The notes: generated by a model from the sequence alone, not told the origin. Positions 1 to 8,210 are shown, numbered from the stretch's first letter. The stretch: DNA of 64,000 nt from Rhizobiales bacterium 2SD (GCA_005502805.1 SCMY01000007.1:310001-374000), one strand, 5' to 3'. Made by a program: numbers and translations.

Positions 1-738
1 GGCGGCGAGTTCGCCTTCGTCCTGCTGACGGCGTCGGTCGCGGCCAAGCTGGTCGACCAGACTGCCGCATCGCTGGTGCTCGCCGGCGTCTCGCTGACGA
101 TGATCTTCCTGCCGCTCGCAGCTCGCATGGCGCGGACGCTGTCGGCCCGCCTCGCACCTGCCGTGAAGCTTCCCGACGAAGCGAACATCCTGCCACCGGA
201 TGACCATGCCCCGCGCGCCATCGTGGTCGGCCTCGGCCGCGTCGGCCGACTGGTCAGCGAGATGCTGGAGCAGCATAAGGTCCCCTATATCACCGTCGAC
301 GCCGATCCCTCGCTGATCGCGGCGCAGCGCCGGGCCGGTCGCCCGGCCTTCTACGGAAACGCCACCAAGCCGGATTTCCTGCGGCTCTGCGGTTTGGAGG
401 AAGCGACCGCGCTGATCGTCACCATCGACAATCCCCGCGCCGTCGACGACATCGTCGAAGCGGCGCGCGGCATGCGACAGGACCTCATCGTCGTCGCCCG
501 CGCCCGCGACGCCAAGCACGCGCGCCATCTCTACGAGATCGGCGTCAACGACGCCGTGCCGGAGACGATCGAGGCCAGCCTGCAATTATCGGAGGCGGCG
601 CTGGTCGGCCTCGGCGTGCCGATGGGCCTCGTCATCGCCTCGGTGCATCAGCGCCGCGACGACTTCCGCAGCGAGCTCAAGCCGGCGAGCGCGCCGCAGC
701 CGGCGCTGCCGCGCCATGCCCGCTCGCGCCGGCTGTGA
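1..738 (+). CDS. KefB/KefC-type cation:proton antiporter, C-terminal part (5' end outside window)
   Basis: The frame is open from the first base, so only the last 245 residues are present. It begins in a hydrophobic stretch (GGEFAFVLL) typical of the last membrane segments of CPA2 antiporters, then has a soluble RCK/TrkA-N domain from about residue 70 with the nucleotide-binding pattern GLGRVG and an acidic residue at the end of the following strand (TVDADP). Family members exchange K+ or Na+ for H+ across the inner membrane and are gated through the RCK domain. The tail after about residue 210 is Arg/Pro/Ala rich and looks unstructured. It converges on the leftward agt gene 22 bases away. 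Ion specificity cannot be judged without the membrane domain. Confidence 0.85.
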   Translation, partial: GGEFAFVLLTASVAAKLVDQTAASLVLAGVSLTMIFLPLAARMARTLSARLAPAVKLPDEANILPPDDHAPRAIVVGLGRVGRLVSEMLEQHKVPYITVDADPSLIAAQRRAGRPAFYGNATKPDFLRLCGLEEATALIVTIDNPRAVDDIVEAARGMRQDLIVVARARDAKHARHLYEIGVNDAVPETIEASLQLSEAALVGLGVPMGLVIASVHQRRDDFRSELKPASAPQPALPRHARSRRL

Positions 739-759
739 GGCTGGACATCTGAGGGAATT

Positions 760-1860
760 CTAGGCGAACTCCTTCCGCTCCGCCGGCTCCAGCCGCACGG
801 ACAGCGCAGCCGTCGAGGCCGGCGCTGGCTCGATACGCGCCACCTTGCTCGCTGCAGCTGCCTGCATCGCCCGGCGCATATGGCCGTAGAACTGCTCGGC
901 GCTGCTGTGCCAGCTATGGCGCTGGGCGAGCGCAAGCCCGGCCTCGCGCGGCAGGCGCAATGCCGAGAGCGCGGCCTGGCGCAGATCCTCGTGCAGCACC
1001 GCCGCCTCGCTGCCGGCGAAAACGTCGCTCGGCCCCTGCACCGGAAAGGCCGCGACAGGCAGCCCGCTCGCCGCAGCCTCGAGCAGCACGATGCCGAACG
1101 TGTCGGTCAGGCTCGGGAAGACGAAGACATCGGAGGAGGCATAGATCGCAGCGAGATCCTCGCCTTCGCGCGCGCCGAGGAAATGCGCCTCCGGGAAAGC
1201 GCGCATGAGGTCGGCACGGGCCGGCCCGTCGCCGACCACGACCTTGCTGCCGGGGAGGCGCAGCGACAGGAAAGCCTCGAGGTTCTTCTCGACCGCGACC
1301 CGGCCGACGCTGAGGAAGATCGGTCGCGGCAGGTCAAGCACGCTCTCCGGGCGCGGATGGAACAGCGAGAGGTCCACACCCCGCCCCCAGCGCAGGATGC
1401 GCTCGAAGCCATGTGCGCGCAGCTCGGCCTCCACCGTCGCAGTCGAGACCATCACCCCCGCCGCCGGCCCGTGGAAACGGCGCAGGAAGCGATAGCTCCA
1501 GCTTTCGGGGATCGGCCAGCGCGCCGCGACATATTGCGGGAAGCGGGTGTGGTAGCTGGTGGTGAAGGTACGCTTCTGGGCAAGGCAGACGGCGCGCGTC
1601 AGCCAGCCGATCGGCCCCTCGGTGGCGATATGGATATGGTCGGGGCCGAACTCGGCAATACGTTTGGCAACATGCCGGCGCGTCGCCAGCGCGATGCGGA
1701 TATCGGGATAGGACGGCAGGCCGACCTGCCAGAAGCCTTCCGGCGTCAGCATATGCGGGGTGACGCCGAATTCCGGCGCCGCCTCGACCATCCGCTCCAG
1801 CGAGCGCACCACGCCGTTGATCTGCGGGCGCCAGGCGTCCGTCGCGATCAGGACGCGCAT
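760..1860 (-). CDS. agt: Glycosyltransferase family 4, Agt-like glycolipid synthase
   Basis: A 366-residue GT-B glycosyltransferase. The N-terminus (MRVLIATDAWRPQINGVVRS) and the donor-site region FPSLTDTFGIVLLEAAASG are typical of group 1/family 4 enzymes that glycosylate diacylglycerol in the cytoplasmic leaflet. The start codon shares one base with the stop codon of the upstream metallophosphoesterase gene (TGATG at 1862-1858), so the two are co-transcribed and probably translationally coupled. From memory, phospholipase PlcP and glycosyltransferase Agt are encoded together in Agrobacterium, Sinorhizobium and marine alphaproteobacteria, and replace phospholipids by glycolipids under phosphate limitation. 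The agt assignment rests on this neighbour and on family resemblance. The sugar donor (UDP-glucose or UDP-glucuronate) is unknown. Confidence 0.75.
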   Translation of the reverse strand: MRVLIATDAWRPQINGVVRSLERMVEAAPEFGVTPHMLTPEGFWQVGLPSYPDIRIALATRRHVAKRIAEFGPDHIHIATEGPIGWLTRAVCLAQKRTFTTSYHTRFPQYVAARWPIPESWSYRFLRRFHGPAAGVMVSTATVEAELRAHGFERILRWGRGVDLSLFHPRPESVLDLPRPIFLSVGRVAVEKNLEAFLSLRLPGSKVVVGDGPARADLMRAFPEAHFLGAREGEDLAAIYASSDVFVFPSLTDTFGIVLLEAAASGLPVAAFPVQGPSDVFAGSEAAVLHEDLRQAALSALRLPREAGLALAQRHSWHSSAEQFYGHMRRAMQAAAASKVARIEPAPASTAALSVRLEPAERKEFA

Positions 1861-2798
1861 CAGCGCGCTTTCCGTTCAGCCGTTTCCGGCTGAACGCCAA
1901 GAATTCGCGCCAAATCTAAATGCTGGGGCATGTTCTTATCCCAAAAGTGGTTTCCACTTTTGGGGAACATGACCCGCGCAGCCTCGACGAGGCTCGGCAC
2001 CGGAATTGGCCGCGCCGCGGGAATAGCCGGCTTCTCGCCCTTCAGCCGGTGCTGTGGCCAGCGCACGATCTCGAAGCGGCCATCGTCATGCTCGACCACC
2101 GCCGTGCAGCTTTCGACCCAATCGCCGGTGTTGATATAGGTCAGCCCACCGATCTCGCGCTGGGCGGCGTGGTGGATATGGCCGCAGATCACGCCGTCGG
2201 CCTTGTGCCGGCGCGCCTCGTCGGCGAGGCACTGCTCGAACTCGCCGATATAGTTCACCGCGTTCTTGACCTTGTGCTTGGCCCAGGCCGAGAGCGACCA
2301 GTGCGGCAGGCGAAGAACGCGGCGGACCTTGTTGATGCCGTGATTCAGAAAGAGCGCGATCGTGTAGGCCCAGTCGCCGAGCAAAGCGAGCCACTTGGCG
2401 TTGCGCACCACGAGGTCGAAGAGGTCGCCATGGATCACGAGCATGCGCTTGCCGTCGGCCGTCTCGTGGACGATGTCGTCGACCAGCGTGATGCCGCCGA
2501 ACTGCAGGCCGGTATAATCGCGCAGGAAATCGTCGTGGTTGCCGGTGACGTAGATCAGCTTCGAGCCCTTGCGCACCTTGCGCAGCAGCTTCTGCACCAC
2601 GTCGTTGTGCGCTTGCGGGAAGTACCAGCCGCTCTTCAGCCGCCAGCCGTCGATGATGTCGCCGACCAGATAGATCGTCGGCGCGTCATAGGCGCGCAGG
2701 AACTCCAGCACGAGGTCCGCCTGGGCTCCACGCGTGCCCAGATGCAGGTCCGAGATGAAGATGCTGCGAACCTGCTTGGCGTCGCTGTCGTCGCTCAT
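1860..2798 (-). CDS. plcP: Calcineurin-like metallophosphoesterase, PlcP-type phospholipase C
   Basis: A 312-residue metallophosphoesterase with all dinuclear-metal motifs in order: SDLHLG near residue 16, GDIIDGW near 44, GNHDD near 80, HGD near 120 and GHIHH near 200. Database names for this family often read UDP-2,3-diacylglucosamine diphosphatase (LpxH-like). The coupled agt gene instead suggests PlcP, the intracellular phospholipase C that hydrolyses phosphatidylcholine or phosphatidylethanolamine to diacylglycerol in phosphate-starved rhizobia. I start at ATG 2798; the longer frame upstream is Arg/Pro rich and non-conserved in character. The last 30 or so residues are odd: part of the C-terminus (MFPKSGNHFWDKNM) is encoded by a palindromic repeat at 1929-1971, so the tail appears to be acquired. 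Confidence 0.78.
   Translation of the reverse strand: MSDDSDAKQVRSIFISDLHLGTRGAQADLVLEFLRAYDAPTIYLVGDIIDGWRLKSGWYFPQAHNDVVQKLLRKVRKGSKLIYVTGNHDDFLRDYTGLQFGGITLVDDIVHETADGKRMLVIHGDLFDLVVRNAKWLALLGDWAYTIALFLNHGINKVRRVLRLPHWSLSAWAKHKVKNAVNYIGEFEQCLADEARRHKADGVICGHIHHAAQREIGGLTYINTGDWVESCTAVVEHDDGRFEIVRWPQHRLKGEKPAIPAARPIPVPSLVEAARVMFPKSGNHFWDKNMPQHLDLARILGVQPETAERKAR
1929..1971. repeat. Palindromic repeat, family B, inside the 3' end of plcP
   Basis: Outer arms CATGTTC and GAACATG enclose a strong inner hairpin, CCAAAAGTGG (1941-1950), loop TTT, CCACTTTTGG (1954-1963). Sequences of this kind are scattered between genes in Hyphomicrobiales genomes. Here the element lies in frame within the coding end of plcP and contributes residues to the protein. 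A related but degenerate copy is at 16212-16253. Confidence 0.75.
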
Positions 2799-2923
2799 GC
2801 TCGCCGGCCCATCCTGTTGCGATGCCTGCGGCGTGTGTCTGATTTGCACTACGCTTTGATGACGCGGCGGCGAAAGCATGCTTTGCCTGCCCGCACAGGA
2901 ACGGACATTTCCGGGAGACGACA

Positions 2924-3703
2924 ATGGATCTGGGTATCGCCGGCCGCACGGCCATCGTTTGCGCCTCGAGCAAGGGGCTGGGCCGTGGCTGCGCACAGGC
3001 GTTGGCCGAAGCCGGCTGCACCGTCGTCGTCAACGGTCGAGACTCGACCACGCTGGAGAAGACCGCAGCCGCTATTCGCGCCAGCACCGGCGCGACCGTG
3101 ATCGCAGTCGTCGCCGACGTTTCGACCAAGGCGGGCCAGGACGCTCTGCTCGCGGCGGCGCCCAATCCCGACATCCTCGTCAACAACAATGGCGGCCCGC
3201 CGCCCAAACCCTTCCGCGAGGTGACGCGCGAGGGACTGCTCGAAGGCGTGGCGCAGAACATGGCGACGCCGCTGGAGCTGGTGCAGCGCGTCGTCGACGG
3301 CATGATCGAGCGGCGCTTCGGCCGCATCGTCAACATCACCTCGGCGAGCGTGCTGACCCCGCTGACCGGCCTCGACGTCTCCTCCGCCGCCCGCGCCGGC
3401 CTCACCGCCTTCCTCTCCGGCGTGGCGCGCGAGATCGCCCATGCCAACGTCACCATCAACAATATCCTGCCGGGCGTCTTCGACACCGACCGGATCAAGA
3501 CCGCGACGAACAAGGTCGCAGAGATGCAGGGCATCAGCATCGAGGAAGCGACGAAGCGGCGGCTCGCTGCCGTCCCGGCTGGCCGCCTGGGCACGCCCGA
3601 CGAATTCGGCAAGCTCTGCGCTTTCATTTCCAGCGCCCATGCCGGCTACATCACCGGCCAGAACTTCCTGATCGACGGCGGCTCGTTCCGGGCGAACTTC
3701 TGA
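2924..3703 (+). CDS. SDR-family oxidoreductase (3-oxoacyl-ACP reductase-like)
   Basis: A 259-residue short-chain dehydrogenase. The N-terminal cofactor motif is ASSKGLGRG (residues about 14-22), followed by NNNGGPPP in place of the usual NNAG. The usual SDR catalytic Tyr-x-x-x-Lys is not evident: after ITSASV the expected region reads SSAARAGLTAF, so the Tyr appears replaced. This NNNGGPPP / missing-Tyr pattern is found in a subgroup of SDRs annotated as 3-oxoacyl-ACP reductases of unknown substrate. A GGGAGA ribosome-binding site precedes ATG 2924. It is divergent from plcP, with 125 bases between the start codons. Physiological substrate unknown. Confidence 0.85.
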   Translation: MDLGIAGRTAIVCASSKGLGRGCAQALAEAGCTVVVNGRDSTTLEKTAAAIRASTGATVIAVVADVSTKAGQDALLAAAPNPDILVNNNGGPPPKPFREVTREGLLEGVAQNMATPLELVQRVVDGMIERRFGRIVNITSASVLTPLTGLDVSSAARAGLTAFLSGVAREIAHANVTINNILPGVFDTDRIKTATNKVAEMQGISIEEATKRRLAAVPAGRLGTPDEFGKLCAFISSAHAGYITGQNFLIDGGSFRANF

Positions 3704-3768
3704 CGCAGGCCGGCCGGGCCGCGCCTCAGCACGCGCCCGGCCTTCAGGCCACAACTGTCCTGAGACCG

Positions 3769-4221
3769 ATGACCATCGCTTTTCGACGCGCCGCTCCCGA
3801 CGACACGCCCGCCTGCATCGTGCTGCGCGGCATGACGCGGGAGAACGCCTTTTCGGTCGAAAAGCTGGCGGCGCTGGGCATCACGCTCGAAAGCTGGCGC
3901 TCGGCAATAGCCGACGGCAGCCTGCCCGGCCATGTCGCGATCGTCGATGACAGGATCGTCGGCTATTGCTTCGGCGAACGCGAGACCGGCGAGATCGCGG
4001 TGCTGGCGCTGCTGCCCGAGCATGAGGGCAAGGGCGTCGGCAGGACGCTGCTGAACCTCGTCGTCGCCGAGCTCAAGGGGTTCAGCTTCGACCGGCTCTT
4101 CCTCAGCTGCTCGTCCGACCCTGCCTCGCGCTCCTACGGCTTCTACCGGCACCTCGGCTGGCGCTCGACCGGCACTTTCGACGATCGCGGCGACGAGATT
4201 CTCGAATATCTCTTCGCCTGA
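3769..4221 (+). CDS. GNAT-family N-acetyltransferase
   Basis: A 150-residue single-domain GNAT protein. The acetyl-CoA pyrophosphate-binding motif A is visible near residue 84 (EHEGKGVGRTLL), followed by the C-terminal beta-alpha-beta region with SYGFYRHLGWRSTG. Such proteins transfer an acetyl group to a small-molecule amine or a protein; the acceptor cannot be predicted. It starts at ATG 3769, 65 bases after the SDR gene and in the same direction, so the two may be co-transcribed. The same frame is open much further upstream, but that stretch is the shadow of the SDR gene. Confidence 0.85.
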   Translation: MTIAFRRAAPDDTPACIVLRGMTRENAFSVEKLAALGITLESWRSAIADGSLPGHVAIVDDRIVGYCFGERETGEIAVLALLPEHEGKGVGRTLLNLVVAELKGFSFDRLFLSCSSDPASRSYGFYRHLGWRSTGTFDDRGDEILEYLFA

Positions 4222-4315
4222 GCCTCGCTTCGATAGCGTCCCGCATCGCGCCGATCCGATCTGCAAGATCGGCGCTTGGAACAGGTCCCTGCTCGTGGTC
4301 TAAGAGGGGCGAGTC

Positions 4316-5284
4316 TTGCACAAGACGTCCAGTCCTCGCGCCCGACCCGTTCCCTTGTCACCGCTCCTCGGCATCAGCCTCAAGCTGCTTTCGGCCCTGT
4401 CGTTCACGCTGATGTCTGCCGGCATCAAGACGCTGGCCTCGCGCTATCCGACCGGCGAGCTCGTTTTCTTCCGCTCCTTCTTCGCGCTGATCCCGCTGAT
4501 CATCTGGCTGGCCTGGCGCCATGAATTCCCCGGGGCGCTCAAGACCAGCAATCTGCGCGGCCATCTCAAGCGCGGCGTCATCGGCTCGACCGGCATGTTC
4601 CTCGGCTTCGCCGCGCTGCACCTGCTGCCGCTCTCGGACGCGGTCGCGATCGGCTATGCCGCGCCATTGATCGTCGTGGTGCTGGCGGCGCTGATCCTGA
4701 AGGAGCGCGTCCGCGTCTACCGTTGGACCGCCGTCGCCGTCGGCTTCCTCGGCGTGCTGCTGATGCTCTCGCCGCATATGGGCGTGCAGGGCTTCGGGCA
4801 CGGCCTCTCGGGCGGGCCTGCCATCGGCGCCCTGCTCGCGCTCGCCGGCGCCTTCTGCTCCGCCTTCGCCTCGATCGAGGTCCGACTGCTGACGCATACC
4901 GAGAAGACCGGCGCCATCGTCTTCTATTTCATGACGCTGACCTCGCTGCTCGGCCTGCTGACGCTGGCGCTGGGCTGGACCGTGCCGGACCTGAAGGATT
5001 TCGTGCTGCTCGTCACCATCGGCGTACTCGGCGGCCTCGGCCAGATGCTGCTGGTCCAGGCCTATCGCTATGGCGACGCCTCGCTGATCGCTCCCTTCGA
5101 ATACTCGACGATGATCTGGGCGACCGCACTCGGCTGGTTCGTCTTCGGGGAGTGGCCGGTGCTGGCCGTGCTCCTGGGATCGCTGATCGTGATCGCCTCG
5201 GGCATCTACGTCATCCTGCGCGAGCAGCAGCTCGGCCTGCTCAAGAAGGAGACGCGCGAGGCCGGCCCATCCCGCTCCGTCTGA
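4316..5284 (+). CDS. EamA/DMT-family inner-membrane transporter
   Basis: A 322-residue polytopic membrane protein with two EamA repeats, about ten hydrophobic segments, and the usual drug/metabolite-transporter features, such as HLLPLSDAVAIGYAAPLIVVV at the end of the first repeat and an equivalent APFEYSTMIWA in the second. Members export amino acids, nucleosides or other small metabolites. Translation probably starts at TTG 4316, preceded by GAGGGGCGAG; no ATG lies close to the beginning of the first membrane segment. The XRE-cupin regulator gene follows 102 bases downstream in the same direction and might control it. Substrate unknown. Confidence 0.85.
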   Translation: MHKTSSPRARPVPLSPLLGISLKLLSALSFTLMSAGIKTLASRYPTGELVFFRSFFALIPLIIWLAWRHEFPGALKTSNLRGHLKRGVIGSTGMFLGFAALHLLPLSDAVAIGYAAPLIVVVLAALILKERVRVYRWTAVAVGFLGVLLMLSPHMGVQGFGHGLSGGPAIGALLALAGAFCSAFASIEVRLLTHTEKTGAIVFYFMTLTSLLGLLTLALGWTVPDLKDFVLLVTIGVLGGLGQMLLVQAYRYGDASLIAPFEYSTMIWATALGWFVFGEWPVLAVLLGSLIVIASGIYVILREQQLGLLKKETREAGPSRSV

Positions 5285-5319
5285 TGCGCTCGACTTGCCG
5301 CTTGGAGCGATCCGAGGCA

Positions 5320-5335
5320 TTGTCCGCTAGGACAA
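5320..5335. promoter_or_regulatory. Candidate operator of the XRE-cupin regulator
   Basis: Perfect 6-base arms TTGTCC and GGACAA separated by GCTA, lying 52 bases upstream of the regulator start codon. Position and symmetry fit an autoregulatory site for a dimeric HTH protein. No experimental link is visible in the sequence. Confidence 0.4.
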
Positions 5336-5386
5336 ACAATCGTTCTCTATCCCAAACGAATTGGGGGAGACGGCAGGCAGAGCGCA

Positions 5387-6007
5387 ATGGGCATCGAAAC
5401 CAGGGAACGTGGCGGGCGCGAGCTGGAATCCGGCGCGCAGGTGATCTCGGGCCAGCTCGGCAAGACCATCCAGCGGCTGCGCAAGGCCTACAATCTCTCG
5501 CTCTCGGAGCTGGCCGAGCAGTCCGGCGTCGCCAAGTCGATCATCAGCCAGATCGAGCGCAACGAGACCAATCCGACGCTGGCGACGATCTGGCGGCTGT
5601 CGCAGGCGCTCGACGTCTCGATCGAGCGCGTGCTCTCGACCAACGAGGAAGAGGCCTTCATCGAGAAGATCGCCCGGCCCGACACACCGATCCTGGTCTC
5701 GGAGGACGGCAAGCTGCGCCTCGCCATCATCGGCTGGATCAAGACGGTCGAGTGGCTGCAATGGTACGAGGTCAGCGCCGAGCCCGGCGGCGAGCTCGAT
5801 TCGGAAGGCCATCAGCGCGGCTCGATCGAATCGCTCTCGGTTAGCGCCGGCGAGTTCGAGGTCGAGGTCGGCGGCATCACCCAGCGCGCCAAGGCTGGCG
5901 AGACCCTGCGCTATCGCTGCGACCGCCAGCATATCGTCCGCTGCGTCAGCGGCCAGCCGGGCACCGCCCTGATGGTCTGCATCCTCAAGGCGGCGGTGAT
6001 GGACTGA
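5387..6007 (+). CDS. XRE-family transcriptional regulator with C-terminal cupin domain
   Basis: A 206-residue two-domain protein. Residues about 20-85 form an XRE/Cro helix-turn-helix (LGKTIQRLRKAYNLSLSELA, then GVAKSIISQIERNETNP). Residues about 115-200 form a small cupin barrel that usually senses a ligand. Relatives include PuuR- and SutR-type regulators of amine, amino-acid or sulfur metabolism. It follows an EamA exporter, a common pairing in which the regulator controls the exporter. A palindrome at 5320-5335 may be its operator. The ligand is not predictable. Confidence 0.9.
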   Translation: MGIETRERGGRELESGAQVISGQLGKTIQRLRKAYNLSLSELAEQSGVAKSIISQIERNETNPTLATIWRLSQALDVSIERVLSTNEEEAFIEKIARPDTPILVSEDGKLRLAIIGWIKTVEWLQWYEVSAEPGGELDSEGHQRGSIESLSVSAGEFEVEVGGITQRAKAGETLRYRCDRQHIVRCVSGQPGTALMVCILKAAVMD

Positions 6008-6123
6008 AGGGCCGCCCCGCCATATCGAGTGACCTGGCTGACACCAACTGCCTCACCAGAGCGACGCTTGTCGCAGCGCCGCGCGATGGATCGCGGCCGG
6101 AGAAGCAGCGACTTCGTTGAACG

Positions 6124-6980
6124 ATGAGGCTTTCGCATATGCTGTTTTCAGCCGTCCCGGCTCGCCTGACGATGCTCGCAGCCTTTGCCTTGCCGATGGC
6201 GCTCTCCCCGCTACACGTCCACTCCACTGAAACCAGGACCTTTAAAGCGCAGGACGGCAGCTACAGCTTCGAATATCCGCTGGGCTTCACATTGGATCAT
6301 CTCTTCGCGGATGGGACAGGCGACGTAACGGGCGTCAAGGCTTCCACGCCGACCAATGGTGATGTGCGTATCACCTTCCTGGGCCCGCGTGATGCCGGCG
6401 AGTTCCAGGAGGTCAGCGAACGGACTCGTCAATCCATTACCGACGCATTCATCAAGGCAATCGCGGTTCGGCCCTCGATCGAACTCAGATCGTCGGCCAT
6501 GACGACCCTGCTCGGCCGGCCGGCGGTCGCATGGTTTTCGCCAATGGACGATCGCCCTTCAGTAGGGAGCGTCCGCAAATCAAGCGCTACGTTTTCACGG
6601 CTATTGGCAGAAATGCCTACAATTTCGAGTGCATCTATCGCGCCGATAAAGCCGAGCAATTCGCGCCGGCCTGCGACCTGGCCGTTTCAACCGTCAGATT
6701 GCTTGATTCCACGACGAAGACCGGTGCCTCCGCAAACACCGGTGATGGCAACTCGACGACAAGGCCTGCGGGCGACTGCACCAAACTGGAACTGAACAGA
6801 CGCGCCGGGCTGGTCACCGACATGACGTCCGGCCTGCTGATGAAGGATCAGTCTCCCGCTGCGATCGAGCGCCTGAAGAAGGCCCACGCTGCGATACAGG
6901 CGGTTGACGAGCAGGCAGGCAGCAAGCCTTCCGAACAGGACTGCAAGGACATCGACGCCATTGCCGAGTCGCTGAAATAG
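6124..6980 (+). pseudogene. Secreted hypothetical protein, interrupted by a frameshift
   Basis: Two overlapping open frames read as one protein. The first starts at ATG 6124 with a signal peptide (hydrophobic to about residue 25) and runs sensibly to about GRPAVAWFSPMDD near 6550. The second picks up near 6550-6562 in the frame one base back (SRERPQIKRYVFTAIGRNAY) and continues to the stop at 6978-6980 with a Cys-containing C-terminal part. The switch corresponds to one missing base (or two extra) between about 6545 and 6575. No convincing slippery heptamer is visible, so this is a broken gene or an assembly error rather than programmed frameshifting. Base composition appears lower in G+C than its neighbours, which may signal transfer. 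Family not recognised. Confidence 0.6.
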
Positions 6981-7027
6981 CGGCGGACTGGCGGGGGACG
7001 CGCGGATAGCGGCTCCCCATAGTTCTC

Positions 7028-7954
7028 CTACTTCGCTTGCGGTCGCGACGGCCCCTGCACCGCCGGCAACGACTTCAGGTACTCGGCCATCGCCAGCCGG
7101 TCGGCTTCCGGCAGCAAAGCCATGTTGCGTACCACCGCCGCCATCGAACCGCCGACGCTGTCGAAGTTCGGGGTGAAGCCGCTCTTGAGCAGCTCGGCGA
7201 TCTCGGATTTGGACCATTTGCCGAGGCCGTTCTCGGCCTGGGTGATGTTCGGCACCCAGCCCTTGCCTTCGGGGTCGGGACCACCGGCGAAGCGCGTCGC
7301 CTGGACGATCGCGCCGAACTGGTTGCGGCTGGAATGGCATTCGGCGCAGTGGCCTGGACCGTTCACCAGATAGGCGCCGCGATTCCATTCGTCGCTCTTC
7401 GTCGGATCGGGCTTGAACGGTGCCCCGTCGAAGAAGAGCAGCTTCCAGCCGCCGACCATGCGGCGGATGTTGAAGGGGAAAGGCAGCTCATGCGGCGGCG
7501 CCTTGCCCTCGACCGCCGGCAAGGTGCGGATATAGGCCAGCAGATCCGCCAGCGCCTTCGGCGTCATCAGCCGGTAGGAGGTGTAGGGGAAGGACGGATA
7601 GAGGTGCTGCCCCGCGGGCGAGACGCCGGCCGCCATCGCCTGGATGAAATCGGCCGTGCCCCAGTTGCCGATGCCGTCGCGCGTATGCGGCGAGATGTTC
7701 GGCACATGGAACTTGCCGAAGGGCGAGCCGAGTTCAAGCCCGCCGCCGAGCCGTGTCTTGTCGTCCTGCCCCGGCGTCGCATGGCAAGAGGCGCAGCCGC
7801 CGGCCGCGAACAGCAGCTTGCCGTTCTCGATGTCCGGCGCCGGCAAGGTGCCGATCTCGGGACCGGGCGAGACCACGCGTGGATCGGTGAGGACGAAGAA
7901 GCCGGCGATGCCGAGCGCGATGAAGACCAGAAGCGTGATCAGCAGGCGGCGCAT
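7028..7954 (-). CDS. Diheme c-type cytochrome, membrane-anchored
   Basis: A 308-residue protein starting at ATG 7954 with one N-terminal hydrophobic helix (LLITLLVFIALGIAGFFVL) that anchors it or serves as an uncleaved signal. Two haem-binding motifs, CASCH near residue 58 and CAECH near 200, define two cytochrome c domains on the periplasmic side. The architecture matches the cytochrome subunits that accept electrons from periplasmic molybdo-, quino- or flavo-dehydrogenases. It lies downstream of a cytochrome c' gene and a CoxL-like molybdopterin subunit, all leftward, which suggests a shared electron-transfer role, though 256 bases with hairpins separate it from the cytochrome c' gene. Confidence 0.88.
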   Translation of the reverse strand: MRRLLITLLVFIALGIAGFFVLTDPRVVSPGPEIGTLPAPDIENGKLLFAAGGCASCHATPGQDDKTRLGGGLELGSPFGKFHVPNISPHTRDGIGNWGTADFIQAMAAGVSPAGQHLYPSFPYTSYRLMTPKALADLLAYIRTLPAVEGKAPPHELPFPFNIRRMVGGWKLLFFDGAPFKPDPTKSDEWNRGAYLVNGPGHCAECHSSRNQFGAIVQATRFAGGPDPEGKGWVPNITQAENGLGKWSKSEIAELLKSGFTPNFDSVGGSMAAVVRNMALLPEADRLAMAEYLKSLPAVQGPSRPQAK

Positions 7955-8056
7955 CGGTTCCTCATTCGGTTGTCCCCGGCAAACAACGCTCGTATCGCGA
8001 CAGGGTTCGCCCCGGCTGCCGCCGACGCGAATGGAGCGGACCTCCGAGAGCCGGAT

Positions 8057-8083
8057 CCGATCAGGTTGAAACAACCTGATCGG
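8057..8083. repeat. Perfect 12-base inverted repeat
   Basis: CCGATCAGGTTG and CAACCTGATCGG flank an AAA loop. This is the first of three strong hairpins in the 256-base gap between the two cytochrome genes. It lies upstream of the diheme cytochrome start (7954) and could act as a transcription terminator, an mRNA processing signal or a mobile palindrome. Confidence 0.6.
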
Positions 8084-8120
8084 TGAATCCGTCTCTCACT
8101 TAGAGATAGAGACCGCTTCT

Positions 8121-8174
8121 CCAATCAGCTTGCCATGCAAACTGATTGGAGCGGGCTCTAGGGAAGCCCGCTCC
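8121..8174 (-). terminator. Overlapping hairpins downstream of the cytochrome c' gene
   Basis: Two adjoining inverted repeats: CCAATCAG/CTGATTGG (8121-8128 with 8142-8149) and GGAGCGGGCT/AGCCCGCTCC (8148-8157 with 8165-8174), sharing two bases. The second, GC-rich stem begins 36 bases after the stop of the leftward cytochrome c' gene and is a plausible terminator, but no clear T run follows it. Confidence 0.5.
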
Positions 8175-8210
8175 TTCGATCAGGTCAAATCTGGCGACCG
8201 CCGGCCGCCG

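Noticed and set aside
2799..2923. PHO box upstream of plcP
   Set aside because: No pair of CTGTCAT-like half sites with proper spacing could be found, despite the expected phosphate regulation.
2878..4221. A long GNAT protein with a 297-residue N-terminal extension
   Set aside because: The extension is the out-of-frame reading of the SDR gene at 2924-3703.
6540..6575. Programmed -1 frameshift in the secreted protein gene
   Set aside because: No X-XXY-YYZ heptamer or downstream pseudoknot is apparent; mutation or sequence error is simpler.
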